DNA from: Duodenibacillus intestinigallinarum
GTDB lineage: Bacteria > Pseudomonadota > Gammaproteobacteria > Burkholderiales > Burkholderiaceae_F
Reading direction: 5' to 3'
Assembly (NCBI GenBank): GCA_019117105.1
Contig: DXAH01000050.1
Span: forward strand, 82,419 to 146,418
DNA: 64,000 nucleotides
Below the pieces are notes generated by a model. It ran no database searches. It was given only the letters and a program-made list of their open reading frames with translations, and was not told the origin of the DNA. The first letter of the stretch is position 1. Each line of letters opens with the position of its first letter. The translations under genes were made by a program, and so were the position numbers. Positions 45,089 through 53,551 of the stretch are shown here, in pieces.

Positions 45089-45099
45089 AAAGAGCGCTC
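45074..45099. terminator. Hairpin across the stop of the coiled-coil gene
   Basis: Perfect 10-bp stem GAGCGCTCTT/AAGAGCGCTC whose 6-base loop contains the TGA stop. No T-tract on either strand, but it separates convergent genes. Confidence 0.45.
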
Positions 45100-45121
45100 G
45101 CGAAACTGAGTTGCTAAAAAC

Positions 45122-45409
45122 CTATTCCCCGAAGAGTTTTCTAAGCTCGTCGGGGATTCCTTTTTTGGTGGGTTTCTTGGTTTCTGCGAGTGCCTTTGCC
45201 GAGAGCTCGGTTGCCGAATACTCTTCTTCGATGACGTCGCGGTAGTAGCTCAGGGGCTCGGCGGAACATAAAAACCGCTCGGCGACCTCGCTGCCGATGC
45301 CTTCGTAACGCAGCACGCGTTTGGTGTCGAACTCAATGTCCAGAGTTCGAGTGACCGGATCGTAGCCGGCAGAGACAATGCCTCCGCGATGAATAGGCTT
45401 TCTTCGCAT
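45122..45409 (-). CDS. KTSC-domain protein
   Basis: A 95-residue protein. The N-terminal 60 residues match the short KTSC domain pattern: SAGYDPVTRTLDIEF, then RYEGIGSEVAERFLCSAEPL and YYRDVI. The C-terminal 30 residues are Lys-rich. KTSC is found alone or at the end of lysyl-tRNA-synthetase-like and phage proteins; function unknown. Convergent to the coiled-coil gene. Confidence 0.75.
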   Translation of the reverse strand: MRRKPIHRGGIVSAGYDPVTRTLDIEFDTKRVLRYEGIGSEVAERFLCSAEPLSYYRDVIEEEYSATELSAKALAETKKPTKKGIPDELRKLFGE

Positions 45410-45520
45410 GGATTTCTCCGGATGACTGCGGCACTAATGCCTCTTTCGATTATAGGGCCGCAGCCTCGCTACAATGCCTGGACATTCCCTTAGATCCCTT
45501 CAAAGAATTCTGAAAAACAA

Positions 45521-46132
45521 ATGGCCGATACCACTACGCACCCGGACGCCCGCATCGCCAAGCTCGAGGAGCTTTTTGCTTCGTTGCCCGGTCTGGGGCC
45601 GCGCTCGGCCGCTCGTTTGGTGTCGGAGCTTCTGACGACGCGGCGCGCAGAGGCGCAAGCGATCAAAGACGGACTGCAGGAGGCTCTGGCCCGCGTGCAT
45701 CACTGTCCTCGTTGCCATACGCTGACGACGGAGCCGTTGTGCAACTTCTGTTCAGACAACACGCGCGACAACACGCATTTGTGCGTTGTGGAAAGTGTCG
45801 CCGATCAAAAGGCACTCGAAGCGAGTCTTTCTTACCAAGGGGGCTATTTCGTGTTGATGGGACGCATCAATCCGCTGGAAGGGACGGATCCCGAACGGCT
45901 CGGTTTGCCGATGCTTCTGCAGCGCATTCATCAGGATCGAGTGAGCGAATTGATTCTGGCAACGAGCTATACGCCCGAAGGCGACGTGACGGCGCACATG
46001 ATTGCAGGCATCGTCAGAAAACACTTTCCCGAAGTGCGAGTGACACGTCTTTCGAAGGGACTGCCCACCGGAGTTGAACTCGAATACGCTGATGTAGCCA
46101 GCATTGCCTCGGCGGTGTTCTCTCGGCGCTGA
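45521..46132 (+). CDS. recR: Recombination mediator RecR
   Basis: Works with RecF and RecO to load RecA on gapped DNA. The 203 residues show the N-terminal HhH (FASLPGLGPRSAARLV), the zinc finger CPRCHTLTTEPLCNFC, the Toprim domain start CVVESVADQKALEAS and the Walker-like YADVAS end. No dnaX or ybaB lies directly upstream, which is less usual. Confidence 0.95.
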   Translation: MADTTTHPDARIAKLEELFASLPGLGPRSAARLVSELLTTRRAEAQAIKDGLQEALARVHHCPRCHTLTTEPLCNFCSDNTRDNTHLCVVESVADQKALEASLSYQGGYFVLMGRINPLEGTDPERLGLPMLLQRIHQDRVSELILATSYTPEGDVTAHMIAGIVRKHFPEVRVTRLSKGLPTGVELEYADVASIASAVFSRR

Positions 46133-46254
46133 CATTTGTCAATCTTTCTTCAGATATTGAAACGCAAGCAAAAATCGCTCGTCTCGGTACGCGCTAAAGT
46201 ACAAAAATATTGCTTCAAGGCAAAGGTTTTTGTGGTTTTAAGCGGTTGCGGGAA

Positions 46255-47217
46255 ATGCTCGAAGCGGTTTTGCATTCGGCCGAAGCGGTTCTTGTTCTCT
46301 TTTCCATCGCGTTCGTCGGTTTTGAGACGTCGCGTCGCGGTTGGTACAGCGAAGACAGCCGCCGCCTGATGGCGCGGCTCGTGAATTTGTGTCTGCCGCT
46401 TTTTCTCTTTTACAACGTCACGTCCAAATTCACGCACGAGGATCTCATCAATGTGCTACAGGTCGCGGGGCTGCCCTTTCTGACGGTCGGCTTCAACTGG
46501 CTTGTGTCCCTGGCCATTGTGAAGATGGGGTGGGTGAGAAAGGAGATTGCGGGGGCTTTTATTGCCTGTTTTACGGGCGCCACCGTGACGTTTCTGGGCA
46601 TCCCGGTGATTTCGATCATGTTCGGGGAAGCGGCCATCGGCTACTTGCTTGTCTACTTCTTTGCCAACGTGATCTTTATCTGGACGATCGGCCTATACGG
46701 CATTCAGCTCGACGGCGTGCATCGTGCCGGCCGCGCCCAACCTCGGCTATTTTCCAAGCGCAGCATCAAGATGTTCTTCCAGCCTCCGCTGCAGGGCTTT
46801 CTGTTGGGGGTGCTCTTTGTGGTGTTCGCGTTGCCCGTGCCCGATCCCATCGCGATGATCACGCGTGATCTGGGGCGAGTCACTTCGCCTCTGGCGTTGG
46901 TGTTCATCGGCATGACCATTCAGCACATCGGTTTTGAAAAAATCAAACACATTCCCAAGGAAGTCTGGTTGATCCTTTTTTCCTGCTTCGTGCTGCGTCC
47001 GGTTGTGATGTATTTCGCCACCGGTTGGGTCGATATGTCGAGCGAAGCACGTCAGGTCTTTATCGTTTCTTCGAGCATGCCCGTGTCGTCCGTTATCAGT
47101 GTGCTGGCGAAAAACTATGGCGCCGATGAAGAGTTCTGCTCGGAAGCCATCGGCATCTCGACGTTGGCGCTTCTCGTTGCGTTGCCTTTGGTTTTGACCT
47201 TTGCCCGTTTGGTGTAG
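46255..47217 (+). CDS. AEC family transporter
   Basis: Auxin efflux carrier-type permease of 320 residues with about ten membrane helices. Typical features are LVNLCLPLFLFYNVTSK in the first half and SSSMPVSSVISVLAKNYGAD in the second. Bacterial members carry malonate, malate or other organic acids or amino-acid-derived compounds; the substrate here is open. It is convergent with the AbgA-like amidohydrolase gene, so a metabolic link is possible. The start has a poor ribosome-binding site. Confidence 0.82.
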   Translation: MLEAVLHSAEAVLVLFSIAFVGFETSRRGWYSEDSRRLMARLVNLCLPLFLFYNVTSKFTHEDLINVLQVAGLPFLTVGFNWLVSLAIVKMGWVRKEIAGAFIACFTGATVTFLGIPVISIMFGEAAIGYLLVYFFANVIFIWTIGLYGIQLDGVHRAGRAQPRLFSKRSIKMFFQPPLQGFLLGVLFVVFALPVPDPIAMITRDLGRVTSPLALVFIGMTIQHIGFEKIKHIPKEVWLILFSCFVLRPVVMYFATGWVDMSSEARQVFIVSSSMPVSSVISVLAKNYGADEEFCSEAIGISTLALLVALPLVLTFARLV

Positions 47218-47269
47218 CAAAAAGCCGCCGGAACGTCATTTTTTCGCGTTTCAGCGGCCTTCAGCAGCG

Positions 47270-47296
47270 ACGGCAGCGTTGTGACAACGCTGCCGT
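47270..47296. terminator. Strong hairpin between convergent genes
   Basis: Perfect 12-bp stem ACGGCAGCGTTG/CAACGCTGCCGT with a 3-base loop, 9 bp past the amidohydrolase stop. No T-tract on either strand. Confidence 0.5.
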
Positions 47297-47305
47297 TGGC
47301 AGAGA

Positions 47306-48577
47306 TCACTTCAGGATCGACGGGATGATGTGTGTCCAGACTTCCAGGGCCGGATCAAGATCTGATTCCTTGATGTCGAACGTAGCGGTGTGATGACCCG
47401 ACGGACGATCCGAACCCCACAGGAAGAAAGCGGCCTTGCCGCCGTGCGCCTGCACGCGGCGCGCGAGGATCGTAGCGTCTTCGCTGCCGCCGAAGTTCAG
47501 GGCCTTGTCAACGACAGTGATGCCAGGAGTGGCGCGGCCGGCGGCGTTGAGAATGTCCACGAGTTCCTGATCAGCCGTCAGGTCGACGGCTTCGCCCATC
47601 TTGCGCATTTCGTACGTCACGCCGAAGCCCAATGCAACGCCTTTGCAGATGTTGGTGACTTGATCAACCATGTACTGGTTGATTTCGCCCGTTTCTCCGC
47701 GTACTTCAAGCTTCATGACTGCCTTGCTCGGGATGACGTTTCGGCCTTCGCCTGCGATGAGCTGGCCGACATTGATGCGGGTCATGCCGCCCGAGTGGCG
47801 CGAGATGCCCATCATCTGAACGGTGGCGTTGGCAGCGGCAGCAAGCGCGTTACGGCCGTCCTGCGGGCAGGCGCCGGCATGAGCGGGCTTGCCGTGGAAG
47901 GTGACGTCGAGCTTGGTAGTGCAGAGGTAGCCGTAGAGGTTCGTGGCGATTTCGCCCGACTTGGCGCTCATGGCTACATGAGAGCCGAGGAAATAGTCGC
48001 AGTCGTCGAGAACGCCGCTTGCGGCCATGCCTGCAGCGCCGCGCACGCCTTCTTCAGCGGGTTGGAAGAGAATCTTGATCTTGCCCGAAAGCTTGTCCTT
48101 ATTATCCATCACCCAGTGAGCGACCGCGAGGCCCATCGACATATGAGCATCGTGACCGCAGGCGTGCATGAAGCCCGGATTCTTGGAAATGAAGCCTTCT
48201 TTGGCGGGTACGTGTGTCTCATCCGTGCATTCGGTTACCGGCACACAGTCAATGTCAAAGCGAATGGCCAAAGTGGGACCGGGACGACCGGTATCAAGCA
48301 CGGCTACGCACCCCGTGAGTTCTTCCATTTCGGCAAGGAGTTCTTCGCTCACGCCGTTGCGGCGGGCGCGTTCCAGACCGGCTTTGACGACGGATTCTTC
48401 ACGGCCGAGGCAGGCTTCGGGGTCGATCACTTTGCGGCCCAGCAATACGTCGTAGCCGTAGCCGCGAAGCGTGGTGACGAGAAAGGCCGTCGTGGTGAAT
48501 TCCGACCAGCCCTCCTCGGGGTTCTGGTGTAGCTGACGGCGAATGTTGATCAATTGATCGTGATAAGCACTGAGCAT
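47306..48577 (-). CDS. M20 family amidohydrolase, AbgA-like
   Basis: Metal-dependent amidohydrolase of 423 residues, cytosolic. The start at 48577 has GGAGCGAG upstream. Metal ligands are in HACGHDAHMSMG and in QPAEEGVRGAAGM; the dimerisation domain begins near KPAHAGACPQDGRNALAAA. The sequence most resembles AbgA, one subunit of p-aminobenzoyl-glutamate hydrolase, but no AbgB partner is next to it. Other N-acyl amino acid substrates are possible. Confidence 0.83.
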   Translation of the reverse strand: MLSAYHDQLINIRRQLHQNPEEGWSEFTTTAFLVTTLRGYGYDVLLGRKVIDPEACLGREESVVKAGLERARRNGVSEELLAEMEELTGCVAVLDTGRPGPTLAIRFDIDCVPVTECTDETHVPAKEGFISKNPGFMHACGHDAHMSMGLAVAHWVMDNKDKLSGKIKILFQPAEEGVRGAAGMAASGVLDDCDYFLGSHVAMSAKSGEIATNLYGYLCTTKLDVTFHGKPAHAGACPQDGRNALAAAANATVQMMGISRHSGGMTRINVGQLIAGEGRNVIPSKAVMKLEVRGETGEINQYMVDQVTNICKGVALGFGVTYEMRKMGEAVDLTADQELVDILNAAGRATPGITVVDKALNFGGSEDATILARRVQAHGGKAAFFLWGSDRPSGHHTATFDIKESDLDPALEVWTHIIPSILK

Positions 48578-48887
48578 GTCGACTCGCTCCTTTTCAAACA
48601 AAAACGCACGCACACAAAGTCTTCCGGCAACCGGCGAGCAAGCGCGGTGCCGAATTGAGATGTAACAATGCACGAGCGCGGTCTGAGGTCAGACGAGGCC
48701 GCACTCTGTACGAAAGAATGATAGGCCTTCGATCGGTTGCGGAACCGATGAAAGGTTTGAAAAGGAAAATACCTCAAAAGGGGCAAAGGAGAAGACGCTT
48801 TTATCGCGAAGATTCGCATTAAGTCAAAAATTCAGGGGACCTTTTCAACTGCCGCGGCGTTTTTCGAATAATAATAAAGAGGTAATC
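48578..48887. other. Divergent region between two amidohydrolase genes
   Basis: A 310-bp region without a gene. It contains two symmetric sites: GTCTGA-GG-TCAGAC (48681-48694) and ATCGGTT-GCGG-AACCGAT (48732-48749). Promoters for both neighbouring genes should be here. Confidence 0.55.
48732..48749. promoter_or_regulatory. Palindromic operator-like site
   Basis: Perfect 7-bp inverted repeat ATCGGTT/AACCGAT with four bases between, central in the divergent promoter region of the two M20-type hydrolase genes. Confidence 0.45.
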
Positions 48888-50246
48888 ATGTCGGCTTGTG
48901 CCCTCGGGTGCTCGGGGTGTTTTGTCGCCCGTCAGAGGGGCAAAGACATGGTACTGACAAAGGAAGGAAGTCGCATTATGGCTGGGGATCTGCAGCGAGA
49001 CGGCGTGAAATTCTGCCGCTCTATTTTTGATACGGTTCGCAAAATGAGCGCCGATGGTTTGGGTGTAACCCGACAGGGGTATTCCACAACCGAAACGGAA
49101 GTGCTTGACTATCTCAAGATGATCGGGCAAGAACTCGGCCTGGAGATCAACACGGACTTGGCAGGCAACGTTTGGATGTGCCTGCCGGGCAAAAACCGCG
49201 ATTTGCCCGCCTTCGTTGCGGGCAGTCATGCCGACAGCGTTCCGCAGGGTGGTAATTACGACGGATTGGCTGGTATCACCGCTGCTTTGGCCGTGGCTTG
49301 GTGGATGCGCCGCACGGGGTTTGTGCCCGAACGCGACTACATGATCCTGATGATGCGCTGCGAAGAGTCGAGTTTCTTCGGTAAGGCTTATGTGGGCTCA
49401 CTGGCGCTCACCGGCAAGCTCACGCTTGCCGATACGGCTCTCAAGCACCGCACACAGCCCACGACACTCGGCGAATGCATCTCGGCCTGCGGTTTCGTAC
49501 CGGCAGACATCACGGCGGGTCGTCCTTTGGTCGAGCTTGAAAAGATTGCGGCATTCATTGAGCTTCACATCGAGCAGGGGCCGACACTTGACAGTTCGGA
49601 ATCCGAGCGCGTTGGCATCGTTACGGGTATCCGCGGCAACGTGCGCCACAAGAAGGTGGTTTGTCTGGGACAGACCGCGCATTCGGGCGCAGTCGACAAG
49701 CCTTATCGACACGACGCCGTGATGGCGACGGCCGAGCTTCTCACTCGTATGGACAAGCACTGGGACGAGTGGCTTGCCAAGGGCGAAGACCTTGTCTTTA
49801 CCGTAGGCGTTTTGAAAACCTCGGAAACCTCGGCAATCTCCGTGATTCCGGGTGAGACGACCTTTACGGTCGACATGCGCAGTCTTTCGATCGATACGTG
49901 CGAGCGCTTCCATGAGTTGCTCCTGAAGGAAGCCGATGCCGTTGCCAAGGAGCGCGGCGTGAAGTTTGAGTTCGACCGCAAAATTGTGACGGATGCGGCC
50001 AAGGTGGATGCGGCGCTCTCCGACCGGATCGAGGCGGCGGCGAAGGTGGCGGGCATTCCGGTGCGTCGACTCGCGAGCGGTGCCGGTCACGATGCTGCCG
50101 TCATCGGCAATAGCGGTGTGCCTGTGGCCATGATTTTCGTTGCCAATCAGAACGGCTCGCACAACCCGTATGAAGCCATGAAGATTGAAGACTTCATGAA
50201 GGGTGTCAACGTGCTTTGGCACACGGTGCGCGACTACGACGCGTAA
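48888..50246 (+). CDS. M20C amidase, N-carbamoyl-amino acid/allantoate amidohydrolase family
   Basis: Metal-dependent ureidohydrolase of 452 residues (from 48888). The metal-site pattern of the family is complete: GSHADSVPQGGNYDGLAG, CEESSFFGKA, ELHIEQGPTLD, SGAGHDAAV and NQNGSHNPYEAM. Members hydrolyse N-carbamoyl amino acids, allantoate or ureidoglycolate. Three in-frame ATGs (48888, 48948, 48978) each have a purine-rich site upstream; the family start fits best with the later ones. Divergent from the AbgA-like gene. Confidence 0.85.
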   Translation: MSACALGCSGCFVARQRGKDMVLTKEGSRIMAGDLQRDGVKFCRSIFDTVRKMSADGLGVTRQGYSTTETEVLDYLKMIGQELGLEINTDLAGNVWMCLPGKNRDLPAFVAGSHADSVPQGGNYDGLAGITAALAVAWWMRRTGFVPERDYMILMMRCEESSFFGKAYVGSLALTGKLTLADTALKHRTQPTTLGECISACGFVPADITAGRPLVELEKIAAFIELHIEQGPTLDSSESERVGIVTGIRGNVRHKKVVCLGQTAHSGAVDKPYRHDAVMATAELLTRMDKHWDEWLAKGEDLVFTVGVLKTSETSAISVIPGETTFTVDMRSLSIDTCERFHELLLKEADAVAKERGVKFEFDRKIVTDAAKVDAALSDRIEAAAKVAGIPVRRLASGAGHDAAVIGNSGVPVAMIFVANQNGSHNPYEAMKIEDFMKGVNVLWHTVRDYDA

Positions 50247-50302
50247 AGGTCTTGCGACGGAACGCGGAGGCGCGAGGCGCTTCCGAAACGTTAGAAATAA
50301 AA

Positions 50303-50995
50303 ATGACAACAACTGATCTTAGCGACGGACACCCCGCGCGAATTTTAATTTTTGACCAGTGTCCGCTTTTTGCAAGGGCTTTGAGCGAACTGATCGGCGA
50401 ACAGGTACCGGGCTCGGTGCGTCGCATCACGCACAACGCCAACGATGCGCTCGAAGAGGCGCGAAATGAGCATCCGGATCTGGTCTTTATCGATCTTGAC
50501 GGCGGCGACATTGGTGTGACGTTGCTCAAAGACATCAAACTTCTTGAAAACGCGCCGCGTTGCGTGATGCTCATCACCGACGGCACGCAGCCATCCTTGA
50601 TGGCGGCCATTCGTTTGCAGGCCGACGGCTTCATCACCAAGCGACTGTCGGTGCAACAGCTTGCCGCTCAGGTGCATCTGGCTGCCGGAGGCGAAATGGT
50701 GATCAGCGACTCGCTGACCGCAGCATTGGCGGTGTCGCTACGCAATGTGCCCGTGGCTGACGATTCGCGTGACATCTCTCGCCTGAGTCCGCGTGAGGTG
50801 GACGTGCTCTATTGCATCGCCAACGGCATGAGCAACCGTCAGATCTCCGAGCATCTGAAGATTTCGGATGGCACCGTGAAGGTGCACGTCAAGCATGTGC
50901 TCAAAAAGCTTGGTTTTGCAACACGTGTGGAAGCGGCGCTGTGGGCGAGCGAATCCGGCCACAAGGGGTCGATTGCTCAGACGTATTCGCGCTGA
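50303..50995 (+). CDS. NarL-family response regulator (orphan)
   Basis: DNA-binding regulator of 230 residues. Receiver domain about 11-130 with likely phospho-acceptor Asp64 in VFIDLDGGD and the Lys in GFITKRLS. The usual acidic pair at the start is FDQ, i.e. one Asp plus Gln, so phosphorylation may be altered. The C-terminal LuxR-type HTH (about 160-215) is LSPREVDVLYCIANGMSNRQ and on. No sensor kinase is adjacent; it sits 56 bp behind the M20C amidase, which it might control. Confidence 0.85.
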   Translation: MTTTDLSDGHPARILIFDQCPLFARALSELIGEQVPGSVRRITHNANDALEEARNEHPDLVFIDLDGGDIGVTLLKDIKLLENAPRCVMLITDGTQPSLMAAIRLQADGFITKRLSVQQLAAQVHLAAGGEMVISDSLTAALAVSLRNVPVADDSRDISRLSPREVDVLYCIANGMSNRQISEHLKISDGTVKVHVKHVLKKLGFATRVEAALWASESGHKGSIAQTYSR

Positions 50996-51001
50996 GGCAA
51001 A

Positions 51002-52042
51002 TCAAACCGAGAAAAGGTCGGCCATTGGCGCGGTTTGCGCCGAGGCGATTCGGCCGAAGTGCCGATAGGCGGTTTGCGTGACAATACGTCCGCGAGGCGT
51101 GCGTTGTACCAGACCTTGCTGAATAAGGTAGGGCTCGACCACATCTTCGAGCGTTTCGCGGTCTTCGCCGACGGCGCTAGCCAGGTTGTCGATGCCCACC
51201 GGGCCGCCCGCAAACTTATCCATGATGGTCAGCAAAAAACGTTGATCCACGAAGTCCAGGCCCATGGCATCGACTTCGAGCATACGCAGTGCCGCGTCGG
51301 CTACCTCGGCCGTGATGACGCCGTCATGGCGCACCTGTGCAAAGTCGCGCACGCGACGCAACAGACGATTGGCTACGCGGGGCGTGCCGCGGGAGCGACG
51401 GGCAATTTCAAATGCGCCCGCTTCTTCGATGGGAACATTTAAGAGGTTGGCCGATCGCGAGATGATGCGGGCCAAATCGTCCGTGTCGTAAAACTGCAAT
51501 TGGTTGACGATGCCAAAGCGAGCGCGCAGAGGATTGGTCAAGGAGCCTGCGCGAGTCGTGGCGCCGATCAGCGTAAAGGGCGGCAAGTCAAGTTTGATGG
51601 AGCGCGCCGCGGGACCTTCTCCGATCATGATGTCGATTTGGTAGTCCTCAAGTGCCGGGTAAAGGATTTCTTCGACCACGGGACTCAGACGATGAATTTC
51701 GTCGATGAAGAGAACATCGTTTTTCTCAAGGTTGGTCAGAAGCGCCGCCAGGTCACCCGGACGCTCAAGAACTGGGCCGGAAGTCTGGCGCAGGTTGACG
51801 CCCATTTCGTTGGCTACGATGTGAGCCAGCGTCGTTTTGCCCAGGCCCGGAGGCCCGAACACCAACAGATGGTCAAGCGGCTCGCCGCGCTGCTTGGCGG
51901 CGGCAATGAAGATTTCGAGCTGTTCGCGCACCGCCTTTTGGCCAACGTAATCGGCCAGTCTTACCGGGCGAAGGGCGCGGTCGATGCTTTCTTCATTAGG
52001 GCTTGTTGCTTCCGTGGAGACGACGCGTTCGACGTTTTGCAT
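51002..52042 (-). CDS. ruvB: Holliday junction helicase RuvB
   Basis: Motor ATPase for branch migration with RuvA. The 346 residues have Walker A FGPPGLGKTTLAH, Walker B VLFIDEIHRLS, sensor 1 IGATTRAG and the arginine finger region NPLRARFGI. The C-terminal winged helix ends TPRGRIVTQTAYRHFG. Last gene of ruvCAB on the minus strand. Confidence 0.97.
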   Translation of the reverse strand: MQNVERVVSTEATSPNEESIDRALRPVRLADYVGQKAVREQLEIFIAAAKQRGEPLDHLLVFGPPGLGKTTLAHIVANEMGVNLRQTSGPVLERPGDLAALLTNLEKNDVLFIDEIHRLSPVVEEILYPALEDYQIDIMIGEGPAARSIKLDLPPFTLIGATTRAGSLTNPLRARFGIVNQLQFYDTDDLARIISRSANLLNVPIEEAGAFEIARRSRGTPRVANRLLRRVRDFAQVRHDGVITAEVADAALRMLEVDAMGLDFVDQRFLLTIMDKFAGGPVGIDNLASAVGEDRETLEDVVEPYLIQQGLVQRTPRGRIVTQTAYRHFGRIASAQTAPMADLFSV

Positions 52043-52069
52043 GAGAAAAATTTTCTACCGTTCGAAAAA

Positions 52070-52648
52070 TTAGTGTGCCATGGATTTTAGGGCTTCGCGG
52101 ATGCCAGCGGAAACACTGACGTCCGGGGCGAGCCTCTTGGCCGCGGCTGTGGCTTCTCGATCCGAATAACCCAGAGCAACCAGGGCGGCAACCACGTCGG
52201 CGCGGTTGTCTCCCGGGGCTGCCGCCAGTGTCACACCATCCAGATCGGCGCAGATCTTGCCTTTAAGTTCCAAAACAAGACGCTCGGCCGTCTTTTTACC
52301 GATGCCGGGCACTCGCGTCAAAAGCGAGCTTTCCTGCTTGGCGACGGCTTGAGCCAGAGCATCGACCGTCATGCCGGAAAGAACGGCCAGAGCAGTGCGG
52401 GCGCCGATGCCGGAAATTTTGATGAGCTGTCGGAAAGCGGCGCGCTCCTTTGCCGTGCCGAAACCGTAGAGCAGTTGGGCATCTTCGCGCACGATGAAAT
52501 GCGTTAGCAGCGTGATTTCCTGTCCGACGTCCGGAAGGTTGTAGAAGGTGGACATCGGAACGTTGATTTCATAGCCGACGCCGTGGACGTCGACCAGAAT
52601 TTCCGGAGGATTTTTTTCAAGAAGCGTGCCGCGAATGCGTCCGATCAT
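52070..52648 (-). CDS. ruvA: Holliday junction protein RuvA
   Basis: Binds four-way junctions and recruits RuvB. The 192 residues open with MIGRIRGTLLEKNPPEILVD (OB domain) and carry the two HhH motifs LIKISGIGARTALAVLSG and LTRVPGIGKKTAERLVLEL. The C-terminal RuvB-binding domain covers about 145-192. It overlaps ruvC by 4 bp. Confidence 0.96.
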   Translation of the reverse strand: MIGRIRGTLLEKNPPEILVDVHGVGYEINVPMSTFYNLPDVGQEITLLTHFIVREDAQLLYGFGTAKERAAFRQLIKISGIGARTALAVLSGMTVDALAQAVAKQESSLLTRVPGIGKKTAERLVLELKGKICADLDGVTLAAAPGDNRADVVAALVALGYSDREATAAAKRLAPDVSVSAGIREALKSMAH

Positions 52649-53241
52649 GATTGATTCCTGATTTTGTTGTTGACGAGTTGAGCCCAGGCGTTGCGCTTTG
52701 ATTTTTTCGATGTCATCGTGCGATTGCCGGTGCGTGAAGGAACGGCGGCCATCGCTTGAACCTGAGTCAGTTGCATGGCGTGTGCGTGCGTAATGGCACA
52801 GGCTAGGGCGTCGGCGGCATCAGCCTGAATGTCGCCGGAAAGCTTCAAAAGGGTTGAGACCATCACTTGTACCTGAGTCTTGGTGGCTCGACCGGTGCCG
52901 ACAATCGAATTTTTGATTTCGGACGGTGAAAATTCCGCTACCGCAAGACCGTGGTGTGCCGCACAAGCTAGCGCGGCACCGCGGGCTTGGCCGAGCAATA
53001 GCGTGGATCGCGGATTGATGTTGACGAACACCTGCTCGGCGGCAGCACAATCGGGATTGGTTTCTGCAATGACTGCAGAGAGTTCTCGGAAAATGGTGCC
53101 CAGGCGTTCGCTTAGTGTTCCGGTGGGCACATGAATGCATCCGGCAGTGACGAACGTCAGGCGACTGCCGTCAGCGTCAATGACTCCGAAGCCTGTGCGA
53201 TTGAGGCCCGGGTCGATGCCGAGAATGCGTTTCTTGCTCAT
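52645..53241 (-). CDS. ruvC: Holliday junction resolvase RuvC
   Basis: Endonuclease that cuts Holliday junctions. The first catalytic Asp is in ILGIDPGLNRTGFGV, the Glu in AAAEQVFVN, and the C-terminal Asp pair in DAADALACAITHAH. The 198 residues are longer than E. coli RuvC (173) because of a basic C-terminal tail. Confidence 0.96.
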   Translation of the reverse strand: MSKKRILGIDPGLNRTGFGVIDADGSRLTFVTAGCIHVPTGTLSERLGTIFRELSAVIAETNPDCAAAEQVFVNINPRSTLLLGQARGAALACAAHHGLAVAEFSPSEIKNSIVGTGRATKTQVQVMVSTLLKLSGDIQADAADALACAITHAHAMQLTQVQAMAAVPSRTGNRTMTSKKSKRNAWAQLVNNKIRNQS

Positions 53242-53380
53242 GCCGTTTGATGCCTGGATAGGATGGAAAGAGGCTGGATTTTACGCGATGCCAGTATTGC
53301 CCGATTGGGCGACGCTTGCAAATTTTATAGATGTCTGTAAAATCCCGATTCTCTTCGTGAGAAGAGATTGAAAATTCAGC

Positions 53381-53455
53381 GCGCGGTTGGCTCAGTGGTA
53401 GAGCATCGCCTTCACACGGCGGGGGTCACTGGTTCGAATCCAGTACCGCGCACCA
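53381..53455 (+). tRNA. tRNA-Val (anticodon CAC)
   Basis: Full cloverleaf of 75 bases with encoded CCA. Acceptor GCGCGGT/ACCGCGC, anticodon stem TCGCC/GGCGG around loop TTCACAC, T-arm CTGG TTCGAAT CCAG. The anticodon CAC reads GUG. Confidence 0.96.
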
Positions 53456-53466
53456 CAAAAGAAAAT

Positions 53467-53491
53467 AACAGCCTCTGCGGCTGTTTTTTTT
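53467..53491 (+). terminator. Terminator after tRNA-Val
   Basis: Perfect 7-bp stem AACAGCC/GGCTGTT with a five-base loop and a run of eight T, 12 bp behind the tRNA. Confidence 0.93.
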
Positions 53492-53551
53492 CGCCCAAAA
53501 GAAAGAGCCGACCGCAAAAACGGTCGGCAAATTCGCACGGCTGATAGCTGA

